DNA of 60,961 nt from Mastigamoeba balamuthi (taxonomy: Eukaryota; Evosea; Mastigamoebida; Mastigamoebidae). Each line of letters starts with the position of its first letter. Positions within the stretch are counted from its first letter, which is position 1. The DNA is taken from the NCBI GenBank assembly GCA_902651635.1, contig CACRSC010000112.1, positions 1 through 60,961 of the forward strand, written 5' to 3'. A program made the translations under genes and the position numbers. Positions 21,511-34,229 of the stretch are shown in pieces. The notes under the pieces are model-generated. The model saw only the letters and a program-made list of their open reading frames with translations, was not told the origin of the DNA and searched no databases.

Positions 21511-24500
21511 TCAGACAGCGGTGCGGTACGCGACGAGGACCTTCCTCCACAGCCTCAGGCTGGCGCTCTCCTTGCAGCACCCCGTGACGTACTCCAGCGA
21601 CAGCACCATCTTCTCCACGCTCGCCTTGCACCCCTCGGCCGTCGGTTCCTCTGCCGCCTCCACCACTATCGCCCTCCACATCCGCTTGTCCACAAAGTCC
21701 CTCTGCCCCGCTGCCCTCCTCTCCATCGCTCCCCACGTCTCCTCCAGCCTCTCCCACGCCGCCACATCGTCTCCCGCCAACGCCAGCGCCTCCCGCGCCC
21801 CGGAGCAGAGCATCGCCCACAGCTCTCTGCTGGCGGGGCACTCGACTGCAGTCGCCGCCTCGGAACCGACACGGGCGATGCACTCGCACATGCGCACTGC
21901 TGGCCCAGTCGCGGCCACCCTGACCGCTCTCGTGAGCGTGGGCTGCTCCTTGAGAGCAGAGAGCTGGCGTTTGTTGGTGGTCGACCGCTGCAGCTGCATT
22001 GCATTCGACTCCGTGGCGAGGACTCCGGGCGCAGAGTGCCGCTGCAGTGCACTGTCGACGCCGAGCTGCAGGAACCCACGCACAGTTGCCGTCGTGTGTT
22101 CCACGCTCCCGGGGAGCAGAGCAAGAGCATCTCCCTCGTGGCTCTGCATCCCCTTCTGCGCACATCCGACACACGCCCACGCAGAGCGCAGCAGAGAGCG
22201 CTCTTCCAGCTCGTGCCTGAGAGCTGCGATGAACGCAGCACCCTCGCCAATGTCACGCCTGTCGGTGCCGGAACTGCCGCCTCTGCTCTTGGGGGCCTTT
22301 GAACTGGTGGCAGATTCTTCAACAGCAGTGCCCCCCTGTTGCAACTGCGAATCCGAGCGAGTGGCCTGCAACACGTTTTACATTGTCAGAGACAAGCAGT
22401 GAGTGTGCAATGGGGCCAACTAACCACAAGGGACTCGCAGAACTCCACGAGTGTTGGGGCAGCCTTGTCCTTGCTTTGCTCGAGGCAGGCCTCGATCAGA
22501 ACACGCAGGGCCTGCTTGGCCAGCTGGCTCAGCACCTCGGCAGGGTCCTCTGCTCCTCCACACTTGGCGCTCTCCTTGCGCCCACCCCCTGCAGTCCCGC
22601 TGCCGTGGCAGCGCCTGAGTAGCTCGCTCGCCACGGCCCCGTACACAGCGCTCGTGATCATCCCCGACAGCTCCCGGCTGCTCCACAGCCTCCCAGACCC
22701 CGTCGTCTTCATCATCCCCGTTGCCACGTCCCACACATCACGGGCAGTCAGCGTGCTGCTCGCGCTCCGCACAGCGCTGCCCCCGACCGCGTCGGCCAGC
22801 GCCCTCGCCATGCGCTTCGCCACGCCTGCCGCCCGCACGTCGCACCGCGTCTGAGCCGCCACGGCCCCGCCCACGGCCGGCGTCCCCAGGGGCACCAGCA
22901 GCGCCACCAGGTCCGCCAACGCCTCGTGCAGCACCCCGCCCTCGGGCCGCTCCCACATACCCTCGGCCCACTCGGGCCGCAGCGCGTCCAGCAGCGCGTA
23001 GCCCGCCGTGTGCGCCACCACCTCCACGCCCCTGCTCGCCGGCGCGGCCTCCACCCCGCCGCCCTCGGTGCCGCTGGCGGGGAACAGCAGCCCCCCGGCG
23101 CTGCGGCTGTACAGGGGCTCCAGCACCCCCGCAGCCCGCGTGTCCACGCGCAGTGTCTTCCCCACCTGCCACCGCAGCCCCCTGTCCGCCCCTCCGTCCC
23201 CTCCCCAGAGCCCGTCGTCCAGGGGCTCTGGCAGATCCTGCCACAGGTCTTCCTTGCACCCGGCACCCGTGCGGCGCAGGATGCGCTCGGCCGCGTCGAG
23301 GACAGCGCGGACAGCGGCGAAGGCGTGGACGCTGTCGAGGCCGCAGAGGTTGCCGTCGGTGGGAACCAGCGAGGTGCTGCTCGGCTGGGCCCTCGCACTG
23401 GAGTGCTGGACGACCTCGATCTGTGCGTCTTTCAGGTGGCCGGCCAGGGCGGAATCGAGGAGGATCGCGCGGAATGACACGGGCGAGTCCCACACGCCCA
23501 GCACTGTACCCCTCCTGATGGGGATACTGTCTCGAACGCGTGTGCTTCTCCGTGCATGAAGGTCCGTAATCTCCCTGGAGATCTCGCGGGGCGGTTGGAA
23601 CACGGGGGCCATCAACCTCTCGCTTTCGAGCCACCTGGGCCGCAGCACTGGCTTCTGCACGAACCCTTCCACCAAGTGCGGTTGGTACCGCTGCTCGCAC
23701 ATTTTCCTGATGCTTGTGGCAACATCAGACGCCAAGAACTGCAATACCATCGGGCTGTCCTCCGGCATTGTCATATCCCAAGTCCGTATGGCTCTGGTGA
23801 AGAGACCGTAGGTGTTATTCTTCACGAACGCGGCGTCAGGTCTGTCAGTCTGCTCTGTAATTGTCTCTGCGCACTGGTTCCACCACTCTGCCGCAGAGAA
23901 CAGGATCATCACGCCCCTGGTGGACAGATACGTGGCAGACTGCTCGGGCCACCCCCGTGTCTCAACCGCCGTTTTCCCTGTGACCACCCTGTGGGACCAG
24001 TCGAGCGCGTTCTCTGCGCTGATCTCTCTGCCCGTTGCTGCGCTGATTAGGGGTAGCAGCACGTGGGGCAGAGTCTCGACGCCATGCGACATCAGAACCA
24101 ACAGGTCTCGGCTGCCCAGTGTGCCCAGTACCCGCGTGACATAGTCGGTAATGGCCCTGTCCGCGTCTCTTGACCTCTCTGCTGTCACGCCAGCAAGCGC
24201 ATGCTCTATGGCTGACGGGGCCCTCTGTGACAGCTGTGCAACGATCCTCGAGCGCACCGTGTCGCTGACGTCGCGCGCCAGCTGTGCCAACCCCTCGCTC
24301 TCGCTGTCACTGATCTCCGCTGTCTCCACCTGCCGCCCCACGACCCTGCCAAGCACGTTCCCCACTGTCTGCAGCGCCACCGCGTCGTCCAGCGCAACGG
24401 CTTGAAGCACCCGCAGCCATTCCAGGTCCGTCTTGCTCGCTGTTCCTTCCTCGATCCGCTTGTATTGCTGTGCGTCCAGCCTCTGCTTCAGGCGCTCGTC

Positions 24501-27448
24501 GCTCGTGATCGCATCGCGGATGGCTGCACACCACGTCCTCTGTGAAGCCTCGCGGATCAGCAGGCTTAGGTGCTCTGCCTCCATCTCTGTCTTGGAGCTC
24601 ATGGCCCACACAGTGGCAACAGCAGACCTCGCCACGAGCGGAGAGCAGCGATCCGAGGCTCCCCATGAGAGCCCTTGTGAGGCGCGCAGCAGAACATCCA
24701 CCCATGCCGACTGCACAGCGGTTAGGAGGGCACGGACGTTGATCGAAGGCTGTTGTGAGGGACCGAAGAGCAACCTGCGGAGCTCGGCCTCGGGCAACAG
24801 TGACAACAGCGACATGGCGGCCTCGGCGCTTTGCACATTGGTTCCCTCGCCGCCAAGTCTCTGGGCCACTTCGTCCTCGAACACTCTGCGGCTTTCATCT
24901 GTCCATATGTCATTCCGATCTCGGACAAACTCAACAGCCAGTGCAGCGGTGCAGATGTCGCGAGCACTGGTCCATTGAGTGTCCGGAACGCTGCTGCTTA
25001 GCGCTGAGACATAGTCTGGTGGTGCCCGAGGACGAACACTCCTGAGAAAATTGGCCACAGCGCTGTGGATGGCTTCGGGCGCATCCCTGACCAAGCGGTC
25101 GTGAACATCCACCAGTCCCACTGACCCGATTGCCAGCAAATCGCCCAGCGTGCCGCTCTGCATTCCCAGCTTCGCCGCCACTGTGGGCAGCACCGACTTG
25201 CACTCGTCCGTGACGCTGGCCAGCACATCGAGCACCCTCGTCCGGTCCTGTGGTCCCAACAGCCCGGTCTCGGTCTCGGCCTTGAGCTTCTCAATTTCCG
25301 CGATGGTCTCTTGTCTGAGCTGCAGCCCAGCTGTGCCCGCAGCATCGCTGATGGCTGACACCGCCTCCGCCATCCCGCGCACTCTGATATCGTCGAGCAT
25401 GCTCCTGAGCCGACTGTCTTGCAGCCCGTATCCCACCTCAGCGCTCACCGCTGCCCGAGTGGCGTCGGGCGCCTCTGCCAGCATCGCGCTGAGCACATGC
25501 ACCCACGGCCTCGCCTCCACTTCACCCATCTCCTGTCCCGCCTCCTCGAGCAGCTCCATCTTCCTCTGCAGCGGCAGCTCCTGCACCGCCTCCCGCAGCT
25601 TCTCCTGATCGCCAGCTGCGCCCATCAGCAGCGACTGCCATTCCGCGCTGTGCTGCCCAGTGGCCGGAGCGGACTGCAGTGCATCGGCGAGCGAGCGGAC
25701 CAGAGCGCTGTCGGACACGCGGCGCAGCAGCTGGCGCCTGCGGGAGTCGCTGGCCCCGAGGCCCCCGGTCGCTCTGTCGACGAGGGCTCGCATGCCCCGG
25801 GGGTCGAGGGCGATGGCCTTTGCGGCCACCGCTGCCCACTGCTCGCCCGTCACAGCCCCCAGCGCGTCCAGCGCTGCCTTGCGCTCGCCGGCACCGACGT
25901 CGCGGGTGGCCGTGGCCTTGCTCGCGGCCTCGACGATGCCCGCCCCGAACCCCTGGGCCCCTCTGGCGATGACTCCCCACCTGCCGCACTCGCCCGCCGC
26001 AGCCCCGGCGCTCTGCTGGGCGCCCACCAGCAGCGTGTCGAGCACAGACCCCACGGTGCTATCGGAAGGCAGGCCTCCGGCGCCCACGGAGCGGACGCTG
26101 CGGACCATGTAGCCACTGTTGTACGAGTCGACGACGCTCTCGAAGCAGTCGATGGCGCCCTCATTATGGGGACGCTCGTGCGGGTCCAGGCTGCACGGGA
26201 GGTGCAGGTACCTGACCGTGGCGTTGGGGTCGATGGCGTGAATGTCTGCTGTGGAGTCTTTGCTGAAGCTGCAGTCGAGCACCAGGACCACCGTTGCGCC
26301 CTTCTGCACCGCTGGGTCGAGCAGCTGGACCACCTCCTTGGACGACAGCAGTCTGAGCTCTTGCTGCTCTTCGAGCGGCGCGGGGAACACGTCGCTGTGG
26401 TCGCTGCGTCAGTCGCTGCTGTGGCTGCCCCCTCCCCTCTCCCCGGGAATGTCCAGCGTACTAGGGGACCAGGCAGGCTGTCGGGTGCTGGGGGATGACG
26501 CCGTACTCGGGGGGCTCCCTGCGCGTGGTGCCCATGCCCGAGAAGTAGAACAGGACGACGTCGCCCCGCTGGGCTCTGCCGGCCATTTCCTCCAGGCGGT
26601 GGGTGATCCACGCGAGGCTCGCGTCGGTGCCGAGGAGGGTGCGACCGTCTTCGGGCCTCGTGTGGAAGCGGTGCTCGAGGATGTGCTCCATGGCCCGCAC
26701 GTCGTTCCGCGGCCCTTTGAGCGGCGAGCCCCTGAAGTTCCCTGCACAAGGGCGAGCGACGGGCTGAGAAGGGCCAGAGAGCGGCCTGAGAGCGAAAAGG
26801 GGGAGAGACAGAGAGGATTCCAGTCTCTGGCCTCCGGAGTCGGTGGCGCACTGTCAGCGCCCACCAGCAGCGAGTACACGTGGGTTTCGCGTATGAGCTC
26901 GGCGTCGGCCGGGCGGGAGAAGAACCTCAGGACGGCCCACGGGGCATCCGAGGAGTCGTGCAGCAGCTGGACCTCGTAGGGGCCGCCTTGGTACGCGATG
27001 TCGGCGAACCTGAGGCTCCCTTCGACCGAGACGTGCTGGTCGTTGGCTAAGGCGAACCAGACGGTTGCCTGTTCCTGGTGCGGTGGCACCGAGATGCTGG
27101 GCTCGAAGCCGGGGAACATGGGCACGCCTGCGCCCGGGAAAGCCGACATCCCCGAGCGGGCATTGCCCGGACCCCCGTTCTGGTGCACCGTGAGCTCGAA
27201 CTGGGCGCCCACAGCCGGCTGACCCCTGCGCGAACAGGGTACCGCCGTTGGCGTTTGCCCAGCACAAAGTGGTGCCCAGCGTCGTTGACCCCCATCTCAT
27301 GTTGAACGTCTGTTGGGGTTGGGGGAAGTTCACTGCTGCGCCTGCGCACAGCACACACAGCACACAGCACAGCGCACCACCTGGGCTCGAGCGTCCAGTC
27401 GTAGAGCTGTTTGAACGGCACGGGCTGAGCGTTGTTGTTGCCCAGCAT
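21511..27448 (-). CDS. pseudo-metacaspase/pseudo-gluzincin protein, copy 2
   Basis: Full-length paralogue of about 1,849 aa. Exons on the minus strand are 27448-27378, 27225-26852, 26741-26462, 26394-22425 and 22365-21511; all junction phases match the other copies. Exon 1 carries the family N-terminal motif (VPFKQLYDWTLEPRW). Exon 2 is a beta-rich module ending VYSLLVGAD. Exon 3 plus the start of exon 4 form the caspase-like fold: GPRNDVRAME, GDVVLFYFSGMGTT, TACLVP, VVLVLDCSFSK, with both catalytic residues substituted. A helical middle region follows, then GVWDSPVSFRAILLD, NLCGLDSVHAFAAVRAVLDAAE, AHTAGYALLDALRPEW and LHEALADLVALL. The last exon has the conserved CVGCAQKGMQ and LWRKVLVAYRTAV end. 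No signal peptide or transmembrane helix, so cytosolic or nuclear is likely. Confidence 0.8.
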
Positions 27449-28068
27449 CGAGGGAGGTGCTGCTGCTGCTTGTATGTGCGGAGGGCTCTTCGCGATACGC
27501 GCGAGAAGATAACAACGGCCCAGAGGCTTCCTCTTCCTTTTCCTTACTCTTTCTCACATTCGCACACCGAAGTGCACCTCTAGTAAATCATCCTTCGCCG
27601 CAGCGGTCTCGGGGATGCTTCTTAGAAGAACTAGCCGAGAGGGCAATGGCTGCCCTACTGGCCAACGCTGACACCACTTCCTCATAAAACAAAAGACCAG
27701 CAATTGATCTGAACTCTTCCATGTCATCGATCATAGGAAAAGCCCTGGTAGTAGCAGTGATAGTCCGCGTGGCTTGGCAGTAGTCAACCCCTCATCGGCG
27801 ACCCCTGGAGCCGCTTGAAAGGCACCGTCCTGCATCAACGTGCTGCTTCTGCCTCTCCTGCGAGGGGTTCTTGGCTAAGAAGCGGGGTGCACCAAAAGGT
27901 ACAGAACGAAGTACGGCGCATCCGCTTCCTCTTTCTTTTCCGTACTCATTCTCACGGCGTTGTCTCTTGCGTCGTAGTGCACCTCCTGTATCCTCGCAGG
28001 AGCTCCCGCGCAAACGCGCACAGTGCTGCACAGCTGCGCCTCTGCCTCTTGTCCAAGCACCGCGACGC
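27449..28068. promoter_or_regulatory. head-to-head promoter region between copies 2 and 3
   Basis: 620 bp between divergent start codons, at the centre of the inverted array. Near copy 2: GCTTCCTCTTCCTTTTCC (27525) then TTACTCTTTCTCAC. Near copy 3: AAGGTACAGAACGAAGTACG (27896) and CGCTTCCTCTTTCTTTTCCG (27929). The 27840-28068 part is an inverted duplicate of 34230-34480 (see repeat). A first-exon relic sits at 27801-27835. Confidence 0.6.
27801..27835 (-). pseudogene. relic of a family first exon (minus strand, frameshifted)
   Basis: On the minus strand ATGCAGGACG (as in copy 1 exon 1) is followed directly by GTGCCTTTCAAGCGGCTCC, which in another frame encodes the PFKRL motif of family exon 1. 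About 23 bp between the two is missing relative to copy 1, so the motif is out of frame with the ATG. No downstream exons of this orientation follow. It faces away from the working copy 3 exon 1. Confidence 0.55.
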
Positions 28069-28139
28069 ATGGAGGTCGACGAAGACGACGAGCGCTTGCC
28101 TTTCAAGAAGCTCCACGACTGGACCCTCACTCCCACGCG
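27840..28139 (+). repeat. inverted-repeat arm A: two-way promoter module plus first exon
   Basis: Reads as an inverted copy of 34164-34480. Matching landmarks, in order: CTGCTTCTGCCTCTCCTGCG, GGTTCTTGG, AAGGTACAGAACGAAGTACG, the CTTCC/CTTTTCC block, GTAGTGCACCTCCTGTATCC, CGCAGGAGCTCCCGCG, CTGCACAGCTGCGCCTCTGC, then the ATGGAGGT start of a copy 3-type first exon. Only small indels separate the two arms. Confidence 0.75.
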
Positions 28140-31100
28140 GTGCGCCCACAGCAGCCTCACAGGCCCCTTTCGACTGTCCCCCCACGACGGTCCACAACGA
28201 CATCGGTCACGAGGCTCGTCATCTGCTGCTCACACGCCCGGCACAGGGCCACGACTATCGTCCCGGGGGCCCGCTTCCAGCTCGTCGTGCGCCAGCAGGG
28301 GGGCCCGGGCTCTGTGCGCTCGGGTGTGCAGGAGTGGGAGGGGCAGGGCATGCCCATGTTCAGGGGCTTCGAGCCCCTGGTCTCGGTGCCCCCGGGCCAA
28401 ATCGAAGCCCTCGTCGAGTTCGTGGTCGTCGACGACGCGGGCCGCGAGTACAGGGGGGTGCAGTCGTGGGAGACCATCGAGGAGGGCTCCCCCCCGGTCA
28501 ACACGGTGCGGCTGGCAGCCAGTAATGGCGCGAGGCAGAGGACCTGGGCCAAGCTGATCTTCGCCTCCGACGTCGCGGACCACGCACTCATGCGCGAGGC
28601 CCGCGTGCTGTCGCTGCTGGTGGGCGCTGACAGTGCGTGCCGCTCTCACTCCTCGCCGCCTTCTGCTCACGTGGGGCGAGGACGCAGTGACCAACAGGGG
28701 CAGGGCGCTGCAGGGACCGCAGAACGACGTGGAGCTCATGCGGTTCATCATCGATAACAACTTCCCGACTAGGCCCGGCGATGGCGCGACCCTCCTCGGG
28801 CTGGACGCCACTCTGCAGGCCATCACCGATCGCCTGGAGAGCATGGCCAGGACAGCGCAGCGGGGCGACGTCGTCTTCATCTACTTCTCGGGGCTGGGCA
28901 CCACGCGCAGGGAACCAGCGCAAGGCATCCCCGCTCTCGGCATCCAGCCGCGACCCACAGCATGTCTGGTCCCCTTGTGCGCTTGCTGGGCATCAGCGCG
29001 GCAACGCCCGCAGCGACTGACGCTGCCCGCAGTGACGTGTATCCCACGGACGGAGGGCACGAGTACAACCTGCTGTCGGCGGTGGACGTGGCACGGATGC
29101 TCAACCCCGCGATGCAGAAGGGCGCCACTGTGGTCCTGGTGCTCGACTGCAGCTTCTGCAAAGACCCCAGCCTGGAACTCCACATCAGCGACCCGCACGC
29201 CACGGTCAAGTACCTGGAGCTCACGTGCAGCCTGCTCCCCGGCGAGGCCCAGGGCAATGTCGACGCCATCAACAGCTTCGAGAGCGTCGTCGACACAGTC
29301 AACGTCGCCAACAGAGGGCCTACAAAACTCGCCATGCGCTCCGGGGGCACTGGCGAACTGCCAGCCGAGGGCGCCTGCGTGGGGTCTGTGCTCGACACGC
29401 TGCTGGTGGGCGCCCAGCAGAGCGCTGGGGCTGCGACGGGCGAGTGCGGCAGGTGGGGAGTCATCGCCAGAGGGGCCCAGGGGTTCGGGGCGGGCATCGT
29501 CGAGGCCGCGAGCAAGGCCACGGCCACCCGCGACGTCGGTGCCGGCGAGCGCAAGGCAGCGCTGGACGCGCTGGGGGCTGTGACGGGCAAGCAGTGGGCA
29601 GCGGTGGCCGCAAAGGCCATCGCCCTCGACCCCCGGGGCATGCGAGCCCTCGTCGACAGAGCGACCGGGGGCCTCGGGGCCAGCGACTCCCGCAGGCGCC
29701 AGCTGCTGCGCCTCATGTCCGACAGCGCTCTGGTCCGCTCGCTCGCCGATGCGCTGCAGTCCGCTCCGACCGCCGGGCAGCACAGCGCGGAATGGCAGTC
29801 GCTGCTGATGGGCGCCGGCGGCGATCGGGAGAAGCTGCACGAGGCGGTGCAGGAGCTGCCACTGCAAAAGAAGATGGAGCTGCTCGAGGAGGCGGGACAG
29901 GAGATGGGTGAAGTGGAGGCGAGGCCGTGGGTGTGTGTGCTCAGCGCGATGCTGGCGGAGGCGCCCGACGCCACTCGGGCGGCTGTGAACGCTGAGGTGG
30001 TGCGCTACGGACTAGGCGACAGTCGACTCAGGGGCATGCTGGAGGACATCGGGGTGCGTGGGATGGCGGAGGCGGTGTCAGCCATCAGCGATGCTGCGGG
30101 CACAGCTGGGCTGCGGCTCAGACAAGAGACAATCGAGAGAGTTGAAAAGCTCAAGGAGGAGGCAGAGGCTGGGCTGATGGGGCCACAGGCCCGGAAGAGC
30201 GTGCTCGATGTGCTGGCCAGCCTCGCGGACGAGTGCAGGTCGGTGCTGTCAACAGTGGCAGCGAAACTGGGCATGCAGAGCGGCACGCTGGGCGACCTGC
30301 TGGCGACAGCGTCTGTGGGACTGGTGGATGTTCACGACCGCTTGGTTAGGGATTCGCCCGAGGCCATCCACAGCTCTGTGGTCAGTTTCCTCAGGAGTGC
30401 TCGCGCACCGCCATCGACACACATCAGCGACGGCGAAAAGAGATTAGCGGAGCCGGAAACGCAATGGACCAGTGCGCGCGACATCTGCACCGCTGCACTG
30501 GCTGTCGAGTTCGTTCAAGATCGAAACGGAATATGGACCGAGAGCAGTCGGAGAGTGTTTGCGAACGAGGTGGTCCACAGGTTGGGTGGCAAGGACACCA
30601 GCTTGGAGAGCGCCGAGGACGCGATGGCACTGCTGTCACTGTTACCAGACGCCGAGCTGTGCATACTGTTATTCGGTTCTTCTCGGCAACCGCAATCTTG
30701 GATCAACATCCACCTCCTGCTCGACGCGATACAGTCGACGTGGTTGGAAGTGCTCTGGGGCGCAACGCAGGGCCTCACATGGAGTCCATCGGATTGCTGC
30801 TCTCCGCTGCTGGCGAGGTCTGCTGTTGTCGCCGTGTGGGCCATGAGCTCCACGGCAGGAAAGGAAGCAGAGCAACTGAGCATGCTGATGCGAGAGGCCT
30901 CTCAAAGGACGTGGTGTGGTGTCATCGGTGATGTGATCACGAGGGAGGTACATCTGAAGCAGAGGCTGGACGCACAGCAATACGAGGGGATCGAGGAAGG
31001 AACAGCGAGCAAGACGGACCTGGAGTGGCTGCGAGTTCTCGAGGCCATTGTGCGGGACGACGCCGTGTCGCTGCAGACAGTGGGGGATGTGCTTGGTCGC

Positions 31101-33862
31101 GTTGTGGGGCGGCATGTGGAGACAGAGGAGATCAGCGACCGCGAGAACGAGGGGCTGGCACAGCTGGTGCGCGACGTCAGCGACACTGGGCGTGCGAGGG
31201 TCGTCGCAGAGCTGTCGCAGAGGGCCACATCAGCCGTCGTTAGTGCACTTGTGGGAGCGGGGGCCACAGAAGACAGAACCACCATTGAGAATACAATGTG
31301 GGGGCTGGACACAATGGGCAGCCGAGACCTGATGGAGCTGGTGGCGCAGGGCATCAAGACGTTGCCCCACATACTGCTGCCCCTGATAAGCTCGGTGACG
31401 GGAAGAGAGATCACCGCAGAGGCAGCCCTCGACTGGTCCCGCAGAGTGGCCACTAGGCGCAGAGCTACAACAAGGGCGTGGCCCGAGGAATCGGCAACGT
31501 ACCTCCACAGCAAGGGCGTGATGATCCTGCTCTCGGCGTCCCAGTGGTGGAAGCAGAGCATCGAAACGTTCCTGCCCCCGTGGGACAATGACATGCCTGG
31601 TGCAGAGTTCGCCCAGAACCGCATCTATGGCCTCTTTACCAAAGCTCTGCTGGCTGCAGAGAGAGAAATAAGGGGAGAGCAAGCCCCTCTGTTCTACCAG
31701 GAAGTATTTTTGGCGGTCGAGGCCTACTTGAAACGCCTCTGCTCTCACTTCTTTCCGATCCTATGGTGGTACATGCAAAAGCCTCTAATGAGGCCACAGT
31801 GGCTGAACTACGAGATCATGATGGCCCCTGTGTTCCACGCCCCGTCGGACATTGTTCCCTCTTCCCAGCCCGATACTCAGATGGAGCGCTCCTGGAGAAA
31901 CACTGGCGGTGCGGCCAAAACCGAGAAGGGGTGGACAATTCTGGGCGTGTGGGACTCGCCCGTGTCATTCCGCGCGATCCTCCTCGATTCCGCCCTGGCC
32001 GGCCACCTGAAAGACCCACAGATCGAGGTCGTCCAGCGCTCCAGTGCGAGGGCCCCGGCAAGCGGCTCATCGCTGGTTCCCACCGACGGCAACCTCTGCG
32101 GCCTCGACAGCGTCCACGCCTTCGCCACTGTCCGCGCTGTCCTCGACGCGGCCGAGCGCGTCCTGCGCCGCATAGTGGGTGCCGGGTGCAAGGAAGACCT
32201 GTGGCAGGAGCTGCCAGAGCCCCTGGACGACGGGCTCTGGGGAGGGGACGGAGGGGCGGACAGGGGGCTGCGGTGGCAGGTGGGGAAGACACTGCGCGTG
32301 GACACGCGGGCTGCGGGGGTGCTGGAGCCCCTGTACAGCCGCAGCGCCGGGGGGCTGCTGTTCCCCGCCAGCGGCACCGAGGGCGGCGGGGTGGAGGCCG
32401 CGCCGGCGAGCAGGGGCGTGGAGGTGGTGGCGCACACGGCGGGCTACGCGCTGCTGGACGCGCTGCGGCCCGAGTGGGCCGAGGGTGTGCGGGAGCGGCC
32501 CGAGGGCGGGGTGCTGCACGAGGCGTTGGGGGACCTGGTGGCGCTGCTGGTGCCCCTGGGGTCGCCGGCCGTGGGCGGGGCCGTGGCGGCGCAGACGCGG
32601 TGCGACGTGCGGGCGGCAGGCGTGGCGAAGCGCATGGCGAGGGCGTTGGCCGACGCGGTCGGGGGCAGCGCTGTGCGGAGCGCGAGCAGCACGCTGACCG
32701 CCCGTGATGTGTGGGACGTGGCAACGGGGCAGATGAAGAAGACGGGGTCTGGGAGGCTGTGGAGCAGCCGGGAGCTGTCGGGGATGATCACGAGCGCTGT
32801 GTACGGGGCCGTGGCCAGCGAGCTGCTCAGGCGCTGCCACGGCAGCGGGACTGCGGGGCGTGGGGGCAAGGAGAGCGCCAAGTGTGGAGGAGCAGCAGAG
32901 GACCCTGCCGAGGTGCTGAGCCAGCTGGCCAAGCAGGCCCTGCGTGTTCTGATCGAGGCCTGCCTCGAGCAAAGCAAGGACAAGGCTGCCCCAACACTCG
33001 TGGAGTTCTGCGAGTCCCTTGTGGTTCGTTGGCCATCCGTCGCAGCTCTGCTCTCACGATACAAAACGTGTTGCAGGCCACTCGCACGGGTTCGCCATTG
33101 CGGCAGGGGGGCATTTCCGGTGGAGAATCGGCCACCAGGTCAAAGGCCCCCAAGAGCGGCAGCAGTTCCGGCACCGAGGGTGGTGACATTGGCGAGGGTG
33201 CTGCGTTCATCGCAGCTCTCAGGCACGAGCTGGAAGAGCGCTCTCTGCTGCGCTCTGCGTGGGCGTGTGTCGGATGTGCGCAGAAGGGGATGCAGAGCCA
33301 CGAGGGAGATGCTCTTGCTCTGCTCCCCGGGAGCGTGGAGCACACGACGGCAACTGTGCGCGGGTTCCTGCAACTCGGTGTCGACAGTGCACTGCAGCGG
33401 CGCGCTGCACCGGGTGCCCTCGCCACAGCGTCGAATGCAATGCAGCTGCAGCGGTCGACCACCAACAAGCTCCAGCTCTCTGCTCTCATGGAGAAGCCCA
33501 CGAGAGCGGGCACTGTGTCAGCGAATGGGCCAGCAGTGCGCATGTGCGAGTGCATCGCTCGTGTCGGTGCCGAGGCGGCGACTGCAGTCGAGTGCACCGC
33601 CAGCAGAGAGCTGTGGGCGATGGTCTGCTCCGGGGCACGCGAGGCGCTGGCGTTGGCCGGCGGAGACGATGTGGCGGCGTGGGAGAGGCTGGAGGGGACG
33701 TGGGGAGCGATGGAGAGGAGGGCAGCGGGGCAGAGGGACTTTGTGGACAAGCGGATGTGGAGGGCGATAGTGGTGGAGGCGGCAGAGGAACCGACAGCCG
33801 AGGGGTGCAAGGCGAGCGTGGAGAAGATGGTGCTGTCGCTGGAGTACGTCACAGGGTGCTGA
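28069..33862 (+). CDS. pseudo-metacaspase/pseudo-gluzincin protein, copy 3 (premature stop)
   Basis: Exons are 28069-28139, 28247-28632, 28688-28976, 29033-33023 and 33077-33862, giving about 1,840 aa. N-terminal motif LPFKKLHDWTLTPTR. Caspase-like domain: GPQNDVELMR, GDVVFIYFSGLGTT (His to Leu), ACLVP, VVLVLDCSFCK (Ser at the Cys position, and a new Cys two residues on). Pseudo-metalloprotease: AHTAGYALLDALRPEW, LHEALGDLVALL. The final exon stops at TGA (33860-33862) where copy 4 reads TGC in the same context (YVTGC-CKESASL); the sequence after the stop still resembles the last 20 or so codons of the others. The loss is therefore recent and only trims the C-terminus. Confidence 0.8.
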
Positions 33863-34163
33863 AAGGAGAGCGCCAGCCTGCAGCTCTGGAGGAAGATTCT
33901 TGTATCGTACCGCAGCACTGCTGACTGATGCAGTGGGGAATGCACTACCAAAATACGGAACCACTTCATCTTTTCACAGCCCAGTGATCACGAGGCCATA
34001 GAGCTTTTAATAGAGAAGGTCCTTTCTCAGTTCTATCTACCAGCCCACCAGTCTCACGGGGCCCTCTATCATTCAGTATAGATCCGATGCTGAATGATTG
34101 ATTACCCCGCTCTCGTCGAGTTCGTGGAGCACATGATAGGGGCCTGTGAGGCTGTGTACGCAC
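33863..34163. other. spacer downstream of copy 3
   Basis: About 300 bp. It begins with the unread tail of copy 3 (33863-33925, still similar to the family C-terminus) and ends with intron-1-like sequence belonging to the orphan exon that follows (CAGCCTCACAGGCCCC matches copy 3 intron 1). Nothing else seen. Confidence 0.5.
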
Positions 34164-34229
34164 GAGAGTGAGGGTCCAGTCGTAGAGCTTCTTGAAAGGC
34201 AAGCGCTCGTCGTCTTCGTCAACCTCCAT
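34164..34229 (-). pseudogene. orphan first exon of copy 3 type (minus strand)
   Basis: On the minus strand an ATG at 34229 opens MEVDEDDERLPFKKLYDW, almost identical to copy 3 exon 1, followed by a GTGCGT donor and about 25 bp of matching intron. The exon is 66 bp (phase 0), whereas every intact family exon 1 ends in phase 2, so it could not be spliced in frame to an exon 2. No exon 2 follows in this orientation. Relic of an inverted duplication. Confidence 0.7.
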
